NCBI RefSeq assembly: GCF_006715565.1
Contig: NZ_VFNL01000001.1
Location: 1,426,001-1,490,000, forward strand
Length of the DNA: 64,000 nucleotides
DNA from: Microbacterium sp. SLBN-154
Lineage (GTDB): Bacteria > Actinomycetota > Actinomycetes > Actinomycetales > Microbacteriaceae
Reading direction: 5' to 3'
Shown one piece after another: positions 1 to 8,629 of this stretch. Numbering within the stretch: the first letter of the stretch is position 1; every line of letters starts with the position of its first letter. The notes under the pieces were generated by a model. It was not told where the DNA came from, ran no database searches, and saw only the letters and a program-made list of their open reading frames with translations. A program made the translations under genes and the position numbers.

Positions 1-331
1 CGTGTGAGCTGCCGGTTCGCTCACTTCCAGCCCTCCGGCGGTCGCGACGCCGTGTTCCCCCTCGCCCCTGCCCCCTCGCCCCCTGCCCCCTCGCCCCCTC
101 CCCCCTACGCTCTGCTCCCGCCCCTCCGCCAGCCCTCCTCCCTCCGACCGCCCTTCTCCCCTTCGTTCGTCATAGATGTACGCCGGGGAGCGTCCGCGGC
201 GTACATCTGCGACGGATGAACGGTGATGGGTGATGGAGGGTGCAGGGAGGAGATGAGAGGGAGGGACGGATGCCGCGGAGCGGCCGGTCGCCGGCGACCG
301 CCGTGTCGGGGGGCGCGGGTAGGGTGGTGCG
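1..331. other. Intergenic region upstream of the ABC exporter
   Basis: No convincing gene is seen. Positions about 55-106 are a pyrimidine-rich low-complexity run built from CCCCCTCG/CCCCTGC units. A perfect 11-bp inverted repeat lies at 174-208 (listed separately). The 4-219 reading frame on the plus strand is only a proline/serine-rich translation of the low-complexity run and is not called a gene. The rest presumably holds the exporter promoter, which I cannot locate with confidence. Confidence 0.5.
174..208. promoter_or_regulatory. Perfect 11-bp inverted repeat upstream of the ABC exporter
   Basis: The arms AGATGTACGCC (174-184) and GGCGTACATCT (198-208) are perfectly complementary and separated by 13 bp. 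The site lies about 125 bp before the GTG start of the exporter ATPase. The ATGTAC/GTACAT core resembles the dyads bound by PadR-type regulators, which often control drug exporters, but no such regulator is in the window. It could equally be a terminator hairpin for a gene to the left; there is no T-run. Confidence 0.35.
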
Positions 332-1273
332 GTGCCTGAGCCCGTGATCCGCGCCGAGAACCTCGTGAAGACGTATGCGTCGAAGGGGAAGCCCGATTTC
401 GTCGCCGTCGACGGGCTGTCGTTCGAGGTCGCCCCGGGGGAATCGTTCGGGCTGCTCGGCCCGAACGGGGCCGGCAAGTCGACGACGATGAAGATGGTCG
501 GCGCGGTCTCGACCCGCACCCGCGGCGAGCTGAGCATCCTGGGGCTCGACCCCGATCGCTTCGGCCCCGAGATCCGCTCCCGCCTCGGTGTCGTCCCCCA
601 GCAGGACAACCTCGACGGTGAGCTGAACGCCCGCGAGAACCTCTACATCTACGGTCGCTACTTCGGCCTGCCGGGCAAGGTCTGCCACGAGAAGGCCGAT
701 GAGCTGCTGGCCTTCGCCCAGCTCGAAGACAAGGCCAAGAGCAAGGTCGAGCAGCTCTCGGGCGGCATGAAGCGGCGCCTCACGATCGCGCGCGGGCTCA
801 TCAACGACCCCCGGATCCTCCTCCTGGACGAGCCGACCACGGGCCTGGACCCGCAGGCCCGTCACGTGCTGTGGGACCGGCTGTTCCGTCTCAAGGAGCG
901 CGGTACGACGCTCGTCCTCACCACGCACTACATGGACGAGGCCGAGCAGCTGTGCGACCGGCTCATCGTGGTCGACAAGGGGCGCATCATGGCCGAGGGG
1001 ACGCCGGCCTCGCTCATCCGCGAGCACTCCAGCCGCGAAGTCCTCGAGGTGCGCTTCGGGTCCGATCGCAACGAGCAGGTCGCCCCGCAGCTGCAGGGTC
1101 TCGGCGACAGCGTCGAGGTCCTGCCCGACCGCATCCTCATCTACACCGACAACGGTGAACGTGCGCTCGAACGCGTCACCCAGCTCGGGTTCGAGCCGAT
1201 CACCTCGCTGGTGCGCCGCTCCAGCCTCGAAGACGTCTTCCTCCGCCTGACCGGAAGGTCGCTGATCGAATGA
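332..1273 (+). CDS. ABC exporter ATP-binding protein (DrrA/NodI type)
   Basis: This 313-residue protein powers an ABC-2 type exporter with the next two genes. The Walker A motif GPNGAGKST is at residues 43-51, the signature LSGGM at 142-146 and Walker B ILLLDEP at 162-168, followed by the H-loop in LTTHYMDEAE. The region after about residue 235 is the extra C-terminal domain usual in DrrA/NodI/CcmA-like ATPases. The start is GTG. The stop overlaps the next start by 4 bp (ATGA), so translation is probably coupled. The substrate is unknown; drug, polysaccharide or lipid export is typical of the family. Confidence 0.9.
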   Translation: MPEPVIRAENLVKTYASKGKPDFVAVDGLSFEVAPGESFGLLGPNGAGKSTTMKMVGAVSTRTRGELSILGLDPDRFGPEIRSRLGVVPQQDNLDGELNARENLYIYGRYFGLPGKVCHEKADELLAFAQLEDKAKSKVEQLSGGMKRRLTIARGLINDPRILLLDEPTTGLDPQARHVLWDRLFRLKERGTTLVLTTHYMDEAEQLCDRLIVVDKGRIMAEGTPASLIREHSSREVLEVRFGSDRNEQVAPQLQGLGDSVEVLPDRILIYTDNGERALERVTQLGFEPITSLVRRSSLEDVFLRLTGRSLIE

Positions 1274-2148
1274 GCGCGGATCCGATGAGCGGTCCGGCGA
1301 CCGCGAAGATCGAGCAGCCGAGCCTGGATGAGCTGCGCGACGAGGCGATGGCGTGGGGGCGCAAACCGCGCGCGTACGGGTCGTGGTACGTCACCGAGCA
1401 CATGGTGCGCGCGATGCGCGCCTACGGCTGGACGATCGTCGTCGGCGCGCTCGGGCAGCCGGTCGTGTACCTGCTGGGCCTCGGTCTCGGGCTCGCAGCG
1501 CTGATAGACCAGGATGTCGTCGACGGTGGTGTGTCGGTCCCGTACGTCGTCTTCGTCGCCCCCGCTCTGCTCATGACCGCCACGATCGCCGTGGCGAGCG
1601 AGGAGTTCACCTATCCGGTGATGGCCGGCTTCAAGTGGCGACGCTACTTCTACGGGTTCAACGCCTCGGCGCTGTCGTCGCCGCAGATCGCGCACGGCGT
1701 CATCCTCGGCGCCACGGCTCGCATGATCGTGGTCGCCGCGGCCTACTATCTGTTCCTCGTCCTCTTCCAAGCGATTCCGAACCCCGAGACCGGGTGGATC
1801 TCGATCTTCATCTCGATTCTCGCGGGGCTGGCGTTCGGCGTCCCGATCATGGCCTACGCCGGACGCGTCGAAGAGGACAAAGGGCAGTTCGCCCTCGTGC
1901 AGCGGTTCATCTTCATGCCGATGTTCCTCTTCTCGGGCACCTTCTACCCGCTGTCGGAACTCGGGGCTCTGCAGGTGATCGGCTGGATCTCCCCGCTCTG
2001 GCACGCCACCGAGCTCGGGCGCCTGGTCACGTACGGCCGACCCGAGAGCCTGCTCATGATCAGCGTCCACGTCCTCTATCTCCTCGCGCTCACCGTCGGC
2101 GCCGCGTTCCTCGCGCGCCGGATCTTCGTGCGGAGGCTCGCGAAATGA
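1270..2148 (+). CDS. ABC-2 type permease, first subunit
   Basis: This 292-residue integral membrane protein has about six hydrophobic segments and the ABC-2 permease pattern, including the FMPMFLFSGTFYPLSEL stretch typical of NodJ/DrrB proteins. About 45 hydrophilic residues precede the first membrane segment. It overlaps the ATPase gene by 4 bp and the second permease by 4 bp (ATGA), so the three genes form one operon. The two permeases are different enough that a heterodimeric channel is likely. Confidence 0.88.
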   Translation: MSADPMSGPATAKIEQPSLDELRDEAMAWGRKPRAYGSWYVTEHMVRAMRAYGWTIVVGALGQPVVYLLGLGLGLAALIDQDVVDGGVSVPYVVFVAPALLMTATIAVASEEFTYPVMAGFKWRRYFYGFNASALSSPQIAHGVILGATARMIVVAAAYYLFLVLFQAIPNPETGWISIFISILAGLAFGVPIMAYAGRVEEDKGQFALVQRFIFMPMFLFSGTFYPLSELGALQVIGWISPLWHATELGRLVTYGRPESLLMISVHVLYLLALTVGAAFLARRIFVRRLAK

Positions 2149-2972
2149 CCGCCACCGTCGTCGCCCCCCAGACCCGCGCCGGCGGAGTCCGCGCCCTCTG
2201 GGCCGGCAATCCGCAGGCGGTCGTGCAGCGCGGACTCATCGCGGCCCGCTCGTCGAATTGGATCGTCGTGCTGTCGGGCTTCTTCGAGCCGGTCTTCTAT
2301 CTGCTGTCGATGGGCGTCGGCCTGGGCGCGCTCATCGGAGATGTCACGACCGCCTCCGGCCTCGAGGTCTCCTACGCCGCATTCATCGCCCCCGCGCTCC
2401 TGGCGGTCTCGGCCATGAACGGCGCGGTCTACGACTCCACCTGGAACGTCTTCTTCAAGCTCAACTACGGCAAGCTCTACGAGGGGATGCTGTCGACCTC
2501 GCTCGGTCCGCTCGATGTGGCGCTCGGCGAGATCCTGTATGCGCTGCTTCGGGGACTCGTCTACGCCACCGGATTCATGGTGATCATGCAGGTCGTCGGC
2601 TTGAACCTGTCCTGGACGGCGATCCTGGCCCTTCCGGCGGTGCTCCTCATCGCCTTCGGCTTCGCCAGCCTCGGGATGGCGATCACGAGCTACATGAAGG
2701 CGTTCCAGCACATGGACTGGATCAACTTCGTCATGCTGCCGATGTTCCTCTTCTCCGCGACGTTCTACCCGCTGAGCGTGTACGACGGACAGCCGTGGAT
2801 CATCGCCATCATCCAGGCGCTCCCGCTCTGGCACGGTGTGGAGCTCATCCGCGGCCTCACCCTCGGCGACCTGAACGCGGGCATGCTCTGGCATGTGCTC
2901 TACTTCGCGGTGATGATCACCGTCGGGCTCATCTTCACCACGAAGCGGCTGCGCGCGCTCTTCCTCGACTGA
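2145..2972 (+). CDS. ABC-2 type permease, second subunit
   Basis: This 275-residue membrane protein is a paralogue of the preceding permease and shares the LPMFLFSATFYPLSVYDG region and the C-terminal hydrophobic segment. The ATG at 2145 overlaps the upstream stop by 4 bp; the same frame stays open far upstream, but that part is an out-of-frame translation of the first permease and is rejected. It is the last gene of the exporter operon and converges on the symporter gene with only about 9 bp between the stops. Confidence 0.88.
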   Translation: MTATVVAPQTRAGGVRALWAGNPQAVVQRGLIAARSSNWIVVLSGFFEPVFYLLSMGVGLGALIGDVTTASGLEVSYAAFIAPALLAVSAMNGAVYDSTWNVFFKLNYGKLYEGMLSTSLGPLDVALGEILYALLRGLVYATGFMVIMQVVGLNLSWTAILALPAVLLIAFGFASLGMAITSYMKAFQHMDWINFVMLPMFLFSATFYPLSVYDGQPWIIAIIQALPLWHGVELIRGLTLGDLNAGMLWHVLYFAVMITVGLIFTTKRLRALFLD

Positions 2973-2981
2973 CGCCCCGTG

Positions 2982-4469
2982 TCAGAGCGACCCGGTCGCG
3001 CCGACTCCCAGGTCCTCGTCGTAGTCGACGTTCTTCGTCTCGGGCGCGAGCGCGAGGGCGATGAAGGTCAGCACACCCATCGCCGACAGGTAGACGCCGA
3101 CGAGCCACGGGTTTCCGTCGCCGAGCTGCCACAGCGCCACCGCGATGATCGGAGCGACGGCGGCGCCGAGGATCGACGAGACGTTGTAGGCGATCGCCGA
3201 CCCCGAGTAGCGCACGTTCGTCGGGAACAGCTCGGGAAGGACGGCCCCCATCGGCCCGAAACTCCACCCCATGAGCATGAACCCGAAGATCAGGAAGGCC
3301 TGGGTCAGCGCCCCGGTGAACTTCGGGTCCGCCGAGGGCAGCAGGAAGATCGAGAACGACAGTCCGAACACGATGATGAGCCCGGTGACCCACATGAGCA
3401 GCGTCCGCCGTCCGATCGCGTCGGCGATCGGACCTGACAGCAGCGTGAAGATGCCGAAGAAGACCACGCCGATGATCTGCATGATCACGAAGTCGGTGTA
3501 GCCGAAACCGAGCCCCGGGTAGAACTGCGCGGCGAACGCGGCCTCGTCGAAGACTCGGCCCGACGACTCCGCCGCGGCCCGGGCGGCGGCGCTCGCGGCC
3601 TCGAGGTCGGCGGGCTTCGTGCCGTACGACAGGGTGAACTGCGTCATGAGGTAGAACAGCACGTACGTCGCCAGCATGATGAACGTGCCGAGGATCGCCT
3701 GGCGCCAGTGCCGGCGCAGGACCGTGCCGACGGGGAAGCGGCGGATGACGCCCTTCTGCTCGGCCTTGACGAAGGTGCTCGATTCCACCAGCCGCAGGCG
3801 CACCCACAGGCCGATGATCACCATCACCGCCGAGAACAGGAACGGCACGCGCCATCCCCACGCCAGGAAGGCGTCCGAGCGCAGCGCGGGGTCCTCGGGG
3901 TGAGGGAGGAGGAAGTAGATCGTCAGGAATACCGAGTTGGCGATGATGAAGCCGAGCGGTGCTCCCAGCTGCGGGAACGTGCCGTACCAGGCGCGTTTGC
4001 CCGCAGGCGCGTTCTCGGTCGCCACCAGCGCCGCGCCCGACCACTCGCCGCCGAGGGCGAAGCCCTGCGCGAGACGGAGGATCAGCAGCAGCAGCGCCGC
4101 CCACAGGCCGATGTCGTTGAAGGTGGGCAGGCACCCGATGAGGAACGTCGCGATGCCCATCGTGAGCAGGGATGCCACGAGCGTGGCCTTGCGACCGAAG
4201 CGGTCGCCGAAGTGCCCGAAGATGACCGCGCCGAGCGGGCGGGCGACCATCGCCGCACCGAAGACGCCGAACGAGGCCAGGAGCGACGTGGTGTCGTTGC
4301 CGGTGGGGAAGAACAGCAGCGGGAAGACCAGCACCGAGGCGGTGGCGTAGACGTAGAAGTCGTAGAACTCGATCGTCGTGCCGACCAGGCTCGCCGTGAT
4401 GACGCGGGAGCGCGGATTGGCGGGAGCGGCGGGCGACGATGCGGCGGCGGAGTCGGTCGCCTGTGTCAT
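2982..4469 (-). CDS. Metabolite:H+ symporter (MHS) family MFS transporter
   Basis: This 495-residue protein has 12 predicted membrane segments. It carries the MHS/ShiA-ProP hallmarks: the N-terminal GTTIEFYDFYVYATA, the loop 2-3 motif GHFGDRFGRK, and LAQGFALGGEWSGAA. The family takes up organic acids, osmolytes or shikimate-like compounds with protons; the substrate here cannot be told. The insertion of about 40 alanine-rich residues in the middle (near EAASAAARAAAESSGRVFDE) is unusual for the family. The ATG at 4469 was chosen because it directly precedes the conserved N-terminus and lies 4 bp after the stop of the upstream small membrane gene. Confidence 0.88.
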   Translation of the reverse strand: MTQATDSAAASSPAAPANPRSRVITASLVGTTIEFYDFYVYATASVLVFPLLFFPTGNDTTSLLASFGVFGAAMVARPLGAVIFGHFGDRFGRKATLVASLLTMGIATFLIGCLPTFNDIGLWAALLLLILRLAQGFALGGEWSGAALVATENAPAGKRAWYGTFPQLGAPLGFIIANSVFLTIYFLLPHPEDPALRSDAFLAWGWRVPFLFSAVMVIIGLWVRLRLVESSTFVKAEQKGVIRRFPVGTVLRRHWRQAILGTFIMLATYVLFYLMTQFTLSYGTKPADLEAASAAARAAAESSGRVFDEAAFAAQFYPGLGFGYTDFVIMQIIGVVFFGIFTLLSGPIADAIGRRTLLMWVTGLIIVFGLSFSIFLLPSADPKFTGALTQAFLIFGFMLMGWSFGPMGAVLPELFPTNVRYSGSAIAYNVSSILGAAVAPIIAVALWQLGDGNPWLVGVYLSAMGVLTFIALALAPETKNVDYDEDLGVGATGSL

Positions 4470-4473
4470 CGCC

Positions 4474-4824
4474 TCACCACAGCACGGCGATGGCGGCGTT
4501 GGCGAAGGTGAGCACGCCGATCGACCAGAAGAGGGCCGGCGGCGTGGCATCCGTCTTGCGCTGGCGCGCACGCGCGATGCCGAGCACGGCGCCGATGGCG
4601 AGGAGGATGACGAGCTTCACGCCGATCTTGGCGTAGTTCAGCTCGATGCCCGCCGGCCAGGGAGCCGCCAGGATCAGGCCTGCCACACCGGCGATGAGCA
4701 GCCCCCAGTTCATCAGGGAGGTCGCCTGGCGGCGGCGTGAGACGGCCTCGACGACCCAGGCGCCGAAGATCACGGCGAATCCGACGAGGTGGATGAGCAC
4801 GACGAGGTGGCGCAGGAATTCCAT
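4474..4824 (-). CDS. Small membrane protein of unknown function
   Basis: This 116-residue protein has four hydrophobic segments (about residues 5-25, 38-55, 65-82 and 96-114) and a basic cytoplasmic loop RARQRKTD. The motif HLVVLIHLVGFAVIFGAWV at the N-terminus recalls small integral membrane proteins common in actinobacteria, but no function is known to me. It is followed after 4 bp by the MHS transporter, so the two are probably co-transcribed. Confidence 0.7.
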   Translation of the reverse strand: MEFLRHLVVLIHLVGFAVIFGAWVVEAVSRRRQATSLMNWGLLIAGVAGLILAAPWPAGIELNYAKIGVKLVILLAIGAVLGIARARQRKTDATPPALFWSIGVLTFANAAIAVLW

Positions 4825-4878
4825 AGCTCAGAGGGTAGGGTGCGCACCCGCGCCCCGCCAGGAAGGCGCGCCTCAGCC

Positions 4879-4926
4879 CCTCCCTCTCCCTCCGTCTCCT
4901 CTCGCGCCGAGACGGAGAGGGAAGGG
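4879..4926 (-). terminator. Probable terminator hairpin after ribH
   Basis: An inverted repeat with inner stem CCGTCTC/GAGACGG (4892-4898 with 4909-4915) and an interrupted pyrimidine/purine outer extension lies directly downstream of the ribH stop. It lacks a clear T-run, so factor-independent termination is not certain. Confidence 0.4.
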
Positions 4927-4928
4927 GA

Positions 4929-5405
4929 TCAGCCGCGCAGGGCGCGGAGGACGAGCGCGGTGCGCAGGGCAGCGTCGGCTGCCTCGGCTCCCTTGTCCTC
5001 CTTCGATCCCTCCAGGCCGGCACGGTCGAGGCCCTGCTGCTCGTCGTCGAGGGTGAGCACGCCGAATCCGACGGGCTTGCCCGTGTCCAGCGCCACCCGC
5101 GTGAGTCCGTCGGTCGCGGCGGCCGAGACGTACTCGAAGTGCGGGGTGCCACCGCGGATGATCACCCCGAGGGCGACCACGGCGTCTGCACCGGCCTCGA
5201 GCGCCGCTTTCGCGGCGACCGGCAGCTCGAACGAGCCCGGCACGCGCACCAGGCGGTAATCGGCGCCGGAGGCGTCGAGCACGCGCTCGGCGCCGGCGAT
5301 CAAGCCGTCGCTGATGGCTGCGTGCCAGGTGCCGGCGACGACCACGATCTGCAGGCCGGTCCCGTCGATCTCGTCGACCGCGATCGGTGCTCCCTTGCCG
5401 CTCAC
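4929..5405 (-). CDS. ribH: 6,7-dimethyl-8-ribityllumazine synthase
   Basis: This 158-residue enzyme condenses 5-amino-6-ribitylamino-uracil with 3,4-dihydroxy-2-butanone 4-phosphate, the penultimate step of riboflavin synthesis. Diagnostic stretches are [22 protein letters not shown] and [14 protein letters not shown], with the catalytic histidine near the last motif. The GTG start at 5405 overlaps the ribBA stop by 4 bp (GTGA), so translation is probably coupled. It is the last gene of the riboswitch-controlled rib operon. Confidence 0.96.
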   Translation of the reverse strand: MSGKGAPIAVDEIDGTGLQIVVVAGTWHAAISDGLIAGAERVLDASGADYRLVRVPGSFELPVAAKAALEAGADAVVALGVIIRGGTPHFEYVSAAATDGLTRVALDTGKPVGFGVLTLDDEQQGLDRAGLEGSKEDKGAEAADAALRTALVLRALRG

Positions 5406-6676
5406 GCGACCCCCTCCTTCATGTGGGCGATGGCATCGGCCAGATCGCCCTCGTCGATGATGTGTCCCATGCGGTCGCGCTTCGTCGCCAGGTACTGGTG
5501 GTTGTTGGGGCCGACGCCGACGAGGAGCGGCACCTGCTCGACGATGTCCAGGCCGAACCCGCGCAGCTGCGCGACCTTGTCGGTGTTGTTGGTCAGCAGC
5601 CGTACCTTCTCGATGCCGAGGTCGGCGAGGATGCCCGCGGCGGCGGCGTAGTCGCGGGCATCGGCCGGCAGGCCGAGGGCGAGGTTCGCGTCGACGGTGT
5701 CGAGGCCGCGCTCCTGCAGGCTGTACGCGCGGAGCTTGTTGATGAGCCCGATTCCGCGACCCTCGTGGCCGCGCATGTAGATGACCACGCCTCCGTCGCG
5801 TTCGATGGCGTCCAGCGCCGCATCCAGCTGCGGACCGCACTCGCACTTCAGCGACCCGAAGGCCTCGCCGGTGAGGCACTCCGAGTGCACCCGCACGAGC
5901 GGAGCGGCATCGGTGAGCTCGCCGGAGATGACCGCGAGGTGGTCGGTGCCGGTGACCCGGTCCTTGTAGGCGCGGAAGCGGAACTCGCCGTGCGAGGTCG
6001 GCACCTTCGCCTCGGCGCGCAGGCTCACCCGGCGCCGCTGGGCGGCGTGTGCGGACACGTCGACGGGGTCGACCTCGTCGAGATGGGCGATGAGCTGCTC
6101 GATGGTGATGAGCGGAATACCGTCGCGGGCGGCGAGATCGATGAGCCCCGGCATCCGCATCATGGATCCGTCCTCGGCGACGACCTCGGCGATCGCGCCG
6201 ACCGGCGGGAGGCCGGCGAGCTTCATCAGCTCCACGGCGGCCTCGGTGTGCCCGGCGCGCTCGCGCACGCCCCCGTCGACCGCGCGCAGCGGCAGGATGT
6301 GCCCGGGGCGGATGACCGAGCTCGGCGTCGACTCGACGTCGGCGAGCACGTTCAGGGTGTGCGCCCGGTCGCTCGCGCTGATGCCGGTGGACACCCGGTC
6401 GGCCGCGTCGACGCTCACGGTGTACGCGGTGCCGCGGGCGTCCTCGTTCACCTCGACCATCGGCGGCAGGTCGAGCCGGTCGGCCCAGTCGGCGGGCATC
6501 GGCGCGCAGACGAAGCCGCTCGACCAGCGCACCGTCCAGGCGACCCATTCGGGAGTCGCCAGCTGCGCGGACAGGATGATGTCACCCTCGTTCTCGCGGT
6601 TCTCATCGTCGACGACGATGACGGGCTTGCCCGCGCGCAGGGCGTCGAGGGCGTCGGAGAGGGGGGAAAGGCTCAT
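5402..6676 (-). CDS. ribBA: Bifunctional 3,4-dihydroxy-2-butanone-4-phosphate synthase / GTP cyclohydrolase II
   Basis: This 424-residue fusion supplies both precursors of the lumazine. The N-terminal DHBP synthase domain shows [10 protein letters not shown] at residues 23-32. The C-terminal GTP cyclohydrolase II domain shows the zinc-binding [20 protein letters not shown] and the [11 protein letters not shown] loop. The start overlaps the ribE stop by 4 bp. It is the third gene in the order ribD-ribE-ribBA-ribH, the classical Gram-positive arrangement. Confidence 0.97.
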   Translation of the reverse strand: MSLSPLSDALDALRAGKPVIVVDDENRENEGDIILSAQLATPEWVAWTVRWSSGFVCAPMPADWADRLDLPPMVEVNEDARGTAYTVSVDAADRVSTGISASDRAHTLNVLADVESTPSSVIRPGHILPLRAVDGGVRERAGHTEAAVELMKLAGLPPVGAIAEVVAEDGSMMRMPGLIDLAARDGIPLITIEQLIAHLDEVDPVDVSAHAAQRRRVSLRAEAKVPTSHGEFRFRAYKDRVTGTDHLAVISGELTDAAPLVRVHSECLTGEAFGSLKCECGPQLDAALDAIERDGGVVIYMRGHEGRGIGLINKLRAYSLQERGLDTVDANLALGLPADARDYAAAAGILADLGIEKVRLLTNNTDKVAQLRGFGLDIVEQVPLLVGVGPNNHQYLATKRDRMGHIIDEGDLADAIAHMKEGVA

Positions 6677-7317
6677 CGGGAGCCTCCTTCTTTCGGGACG
6701 GCGGGCGCCGTCGGAGGGAATGCGAGCAGGCGCTGCACGTGCCGCGCCAGGATGTCGGTCTCGAGGTTGACGGCGTCGCCGGCCTCACGGGTGCCGAGGG
6801 TGGTGGCTTCGAGCGTCTCGGGGATGAGCGACACCTCGAACCACGGCTCGGCCGCCTCGGGTGCGCTCACGGCGCTGACGGTGAGCGAGACCCCGTCCAC
6901 CGCGATCGAGCCCTTGTCGACGATGAGGGGGGCGAGGTGTGCGGGGAGGGCGATGCGGACGACCCGCCATTCGGCGCCCGGGCGCACCTCGACGACGGTG
7001 CCGGTGCCGTCGATGTGACCCTGCACGATGTGGCCGCCGAGGCGTCCGTGAGCGGCGGTCGCGCGCTCGAGGTTCACGGCGCGCCCGGCGGCGACGCCGG
7101 CGAGGGTCGACATGTCGAGGGTCTGACGCATCACATCGGCGGTGAACCAGTCCTCTCCGCGGTCGACGACGGTCAGGCACACGCCGCTGACGGCGATCGA
7201 GTCGCCGTGGCCGGCGTCCGATACGGCTTTGGGGGCGCGCACCGTCAGTCGCAGCCCGTCGCCGGACGGGGCGACGGCGGTGACGGCGCCGATCTCTTCG
7301 ATGATTCCGGTGAACAT
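6673..7317 (-). CDS. ribE: Riboflavin synthase, alpha subunit
   Basis: This 214-residue protein dismutates two lumazines to give riboflavin. It starts with the family signature MFTGIIEEIG and contains two tandem lumazine-binding repeats of roughly 95 residues each, with GHIVQGHIDGTG marking the second. The length is normal. It overlaps ribBA downstream by 4 bp and touches the ribD stop upstream (TGATG-type junction), so the whole rib operon is tightly coupled. Confidence 0.96.
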   Translation of the reverse strand: MFTGIIEEIGAVTAVAPSGDGLRLTVRAPKAVSDAGHGDSIAVSGVCLTVVDRGEDWFTADVMRQTLDMSTLAGVAAGRAVNLERATAAHGRLGGHIVQGHIDGTGTVVEVRPGAEWRVVRIALPAHLAPLIVDKGSIAVDGVSLTVSAVSAPEAAEPWFEVSLIPETLEATTLGTREAGDAVNLETDILARHVQRLLAFPPTAPAVPKEGGSR

Positions 7318-8363
7318 CAGCTGTCCTTCACATTCGCGGGGGAGGGGGCCGTCGCCGGGCGCGCGACAAGCAGGATGTCTTCGCCGAGACGCTCGACGGA
7401 AGAGAGGGTGAGGCGGAGGGCATCGCCGATCGTCTCGACGCCGATGTCGTCGAGCGCCAGACGCGGACCGCCGAGCAGGGCGGGTGCGATGTAGGCGAGC
7501 ACCTCGTCCACCAGTCCCGCGCGTACGAACGCCGAGGCGAGAGTCGGACCGCCCTCGACGAACACGCGCTGCACGCCCTCGCGGCGGAGGTCATCCAGGA
7601 CCCGGGTGAGGTCGCGGGAGGAGAAGAACAGCGGTTCCCGAGGATGCCGCCGGACGGCCGCGCCGGACGGGGTCTGCCGCGCGCCGATCACCACGGGGCG
7701 CGGCTGGTGGGCGAGAAGCGCGCCGTCGGCATCACGCGCCGTCAACGACGGATCGTCAGCGAGCACGGTGCCGGTCCCGACGACGATCGCGTCGGCCATC
7801 GCTCGGCGCCGGTGGACGTCCTCGCGCGCGGCCGGGCCGGTGATCCACTGGCTGGTGCCGTCGGATGCCGCGGCGCGGCCGTCGAGGGACTGCGCCCACT
7901 TGACCGTGACGTGCGGGCGGCCGAGACGCTGCACGGTCAGCCAGGCGGACAGGAGCGCGCGGCCCTCGTCGCCGAGCACACCGGCCTCGACCTCCACGCC
8001 TGCCGCCCGCAGCGTGTCGGCGCCGCCGGCGGAGACGACGCCGGGATCGTCGACCGCGTAGAGGACGCGCGAGATTCCGGCGGCCAGGAGCGCCTGACTG
8101 CACGGCCCGGTGCGTCCCGTGTGATTGCACGGCTCGAGGGTCACCACGGCCGTGGCGCCCTCCGCCTCGCCGGGGGCGAGGCGGGACAGCGCATCGACCT
8201 CCGCGTGGGGGGTGCCTGCTCCGCGATGCCATCCGTCGGCCAGGATGCGGCCGTCGGGCGCCAGGATGACCGCTCCCACCTGCGGGTTGAACCCCGCGGG
8301 GCCGTTCAGCGCCAGCGTGAGAGCGCGGCGCATCGCATCGCGCTCGACGTCTCGCACCGTCAT
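7317..8363 (-). CDS. ribD: Bifunctional diaminohydroxyphosphoribosylaminopyrimidine deaminase / 5-amino-6-(5-phosphoribosylamino)uracil reductase
   Basis: This 348-residue fusion carries out the second and third steps of riboflavin synthesis. The N-terminal deaminase has the zinc site HAEVDAL and PCNHTGRTGPC. The C-terminal reductase begins near HVTVKWAQSLDGR and includes VFVEGGPTLASAF. The ATG at 8363 begins MTVRDVERDAMRRAL; the longer open frame upstream runs through the riboswitch and is rejected. About 75 bp separate the start from the FMN riboswitch. Confidence 0.95.
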   Translation of the reverse strand: MTVRDVERDAMRRALTLALNGPAGFNPQVGAVILAPDGRILADGWHRGAGTPHAEVDALSRLAPGEAEGATAVVTLEPCNHTGRTGPCSQALLAAGISRVLYAVDDPGVVSAGGADTLRAAGVEVEAGVLGDEGRALLSAWLTVQRLGRPHVTVKWAQSLDGRAAASDGTSQWITGPAAREDVHRRRAMADAIVVGTGTVLADDPSLTARDADGALLAHQPRPVVIGARQTPSGAAVRRHPREPLFFSSRDLTRVLDDLRREGVQRVFVEGGPTLASAFVRAGLVDEVLAYIAPALLGGPRLALDDIGVETIGDALRLTLSSVERLGEDILLVARPATAPSPANVKDS

Positions 8364-8438
8364 CCGACTTCCCTCGTCATCCCATCGACCCTTACGGGCA
8401 CCGGGGCACGGGAAGGACAGGCGCAGGCGCCTGACGTG

Positions 8439-8592
8439 CTTCTCCCATCCGGACTCGCGAGGACCTTGCCTCGCATCACCGTCGGTCCCGGAATTCCACC
8501 GGATCAGGTCGGGCGACATCCTTTCGGATGTGACGCCGTCGCTCGCGGACTGTCACCGCCGGTTCGGATTCTCACCGACCCCGGAGCACGTT
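8439..8592 (-). ncRNA. FMN riboswitch (RFN element)
   Basis: Read on the minus strand, this leader contains the conserved RFN blocks: CCGGGGTCGGTGAGAATCCG, ACCGGCGGTGACAGTCCGCG, GGTGGAATTCCGGGACCGAC, GGTGATGCGAGGC and finally GTCCGGATGGGAGAAG. These match the RFN consensus blocks in order and spacing. It precedes ribD, so it should turn down the rib operon when FMN is abundant. No T-tailed terminator is evident between it and ribD, although a CAGGCGC/GCGCCTG hairpin follows directly, so control may act on translation initiation. Confidence 0.95.
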
Positions 8593-8629
8593 GCTGCTCT
8601 CGAGTGTAGTCAACGCGCTCTCCTCGGAT

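Noticed and set aside
4..219. A 71-codon frame at the window start
   Set aside because: It is a proline-rich reading of a low-complexity pyrimidine run and ends inside the inverted repeat.
8439..8592. Novel structured RNA upstream of ribD
   Set aside because: It matches the known FMN riboswitch consensus, so it is annotated as such and not claimed as new.
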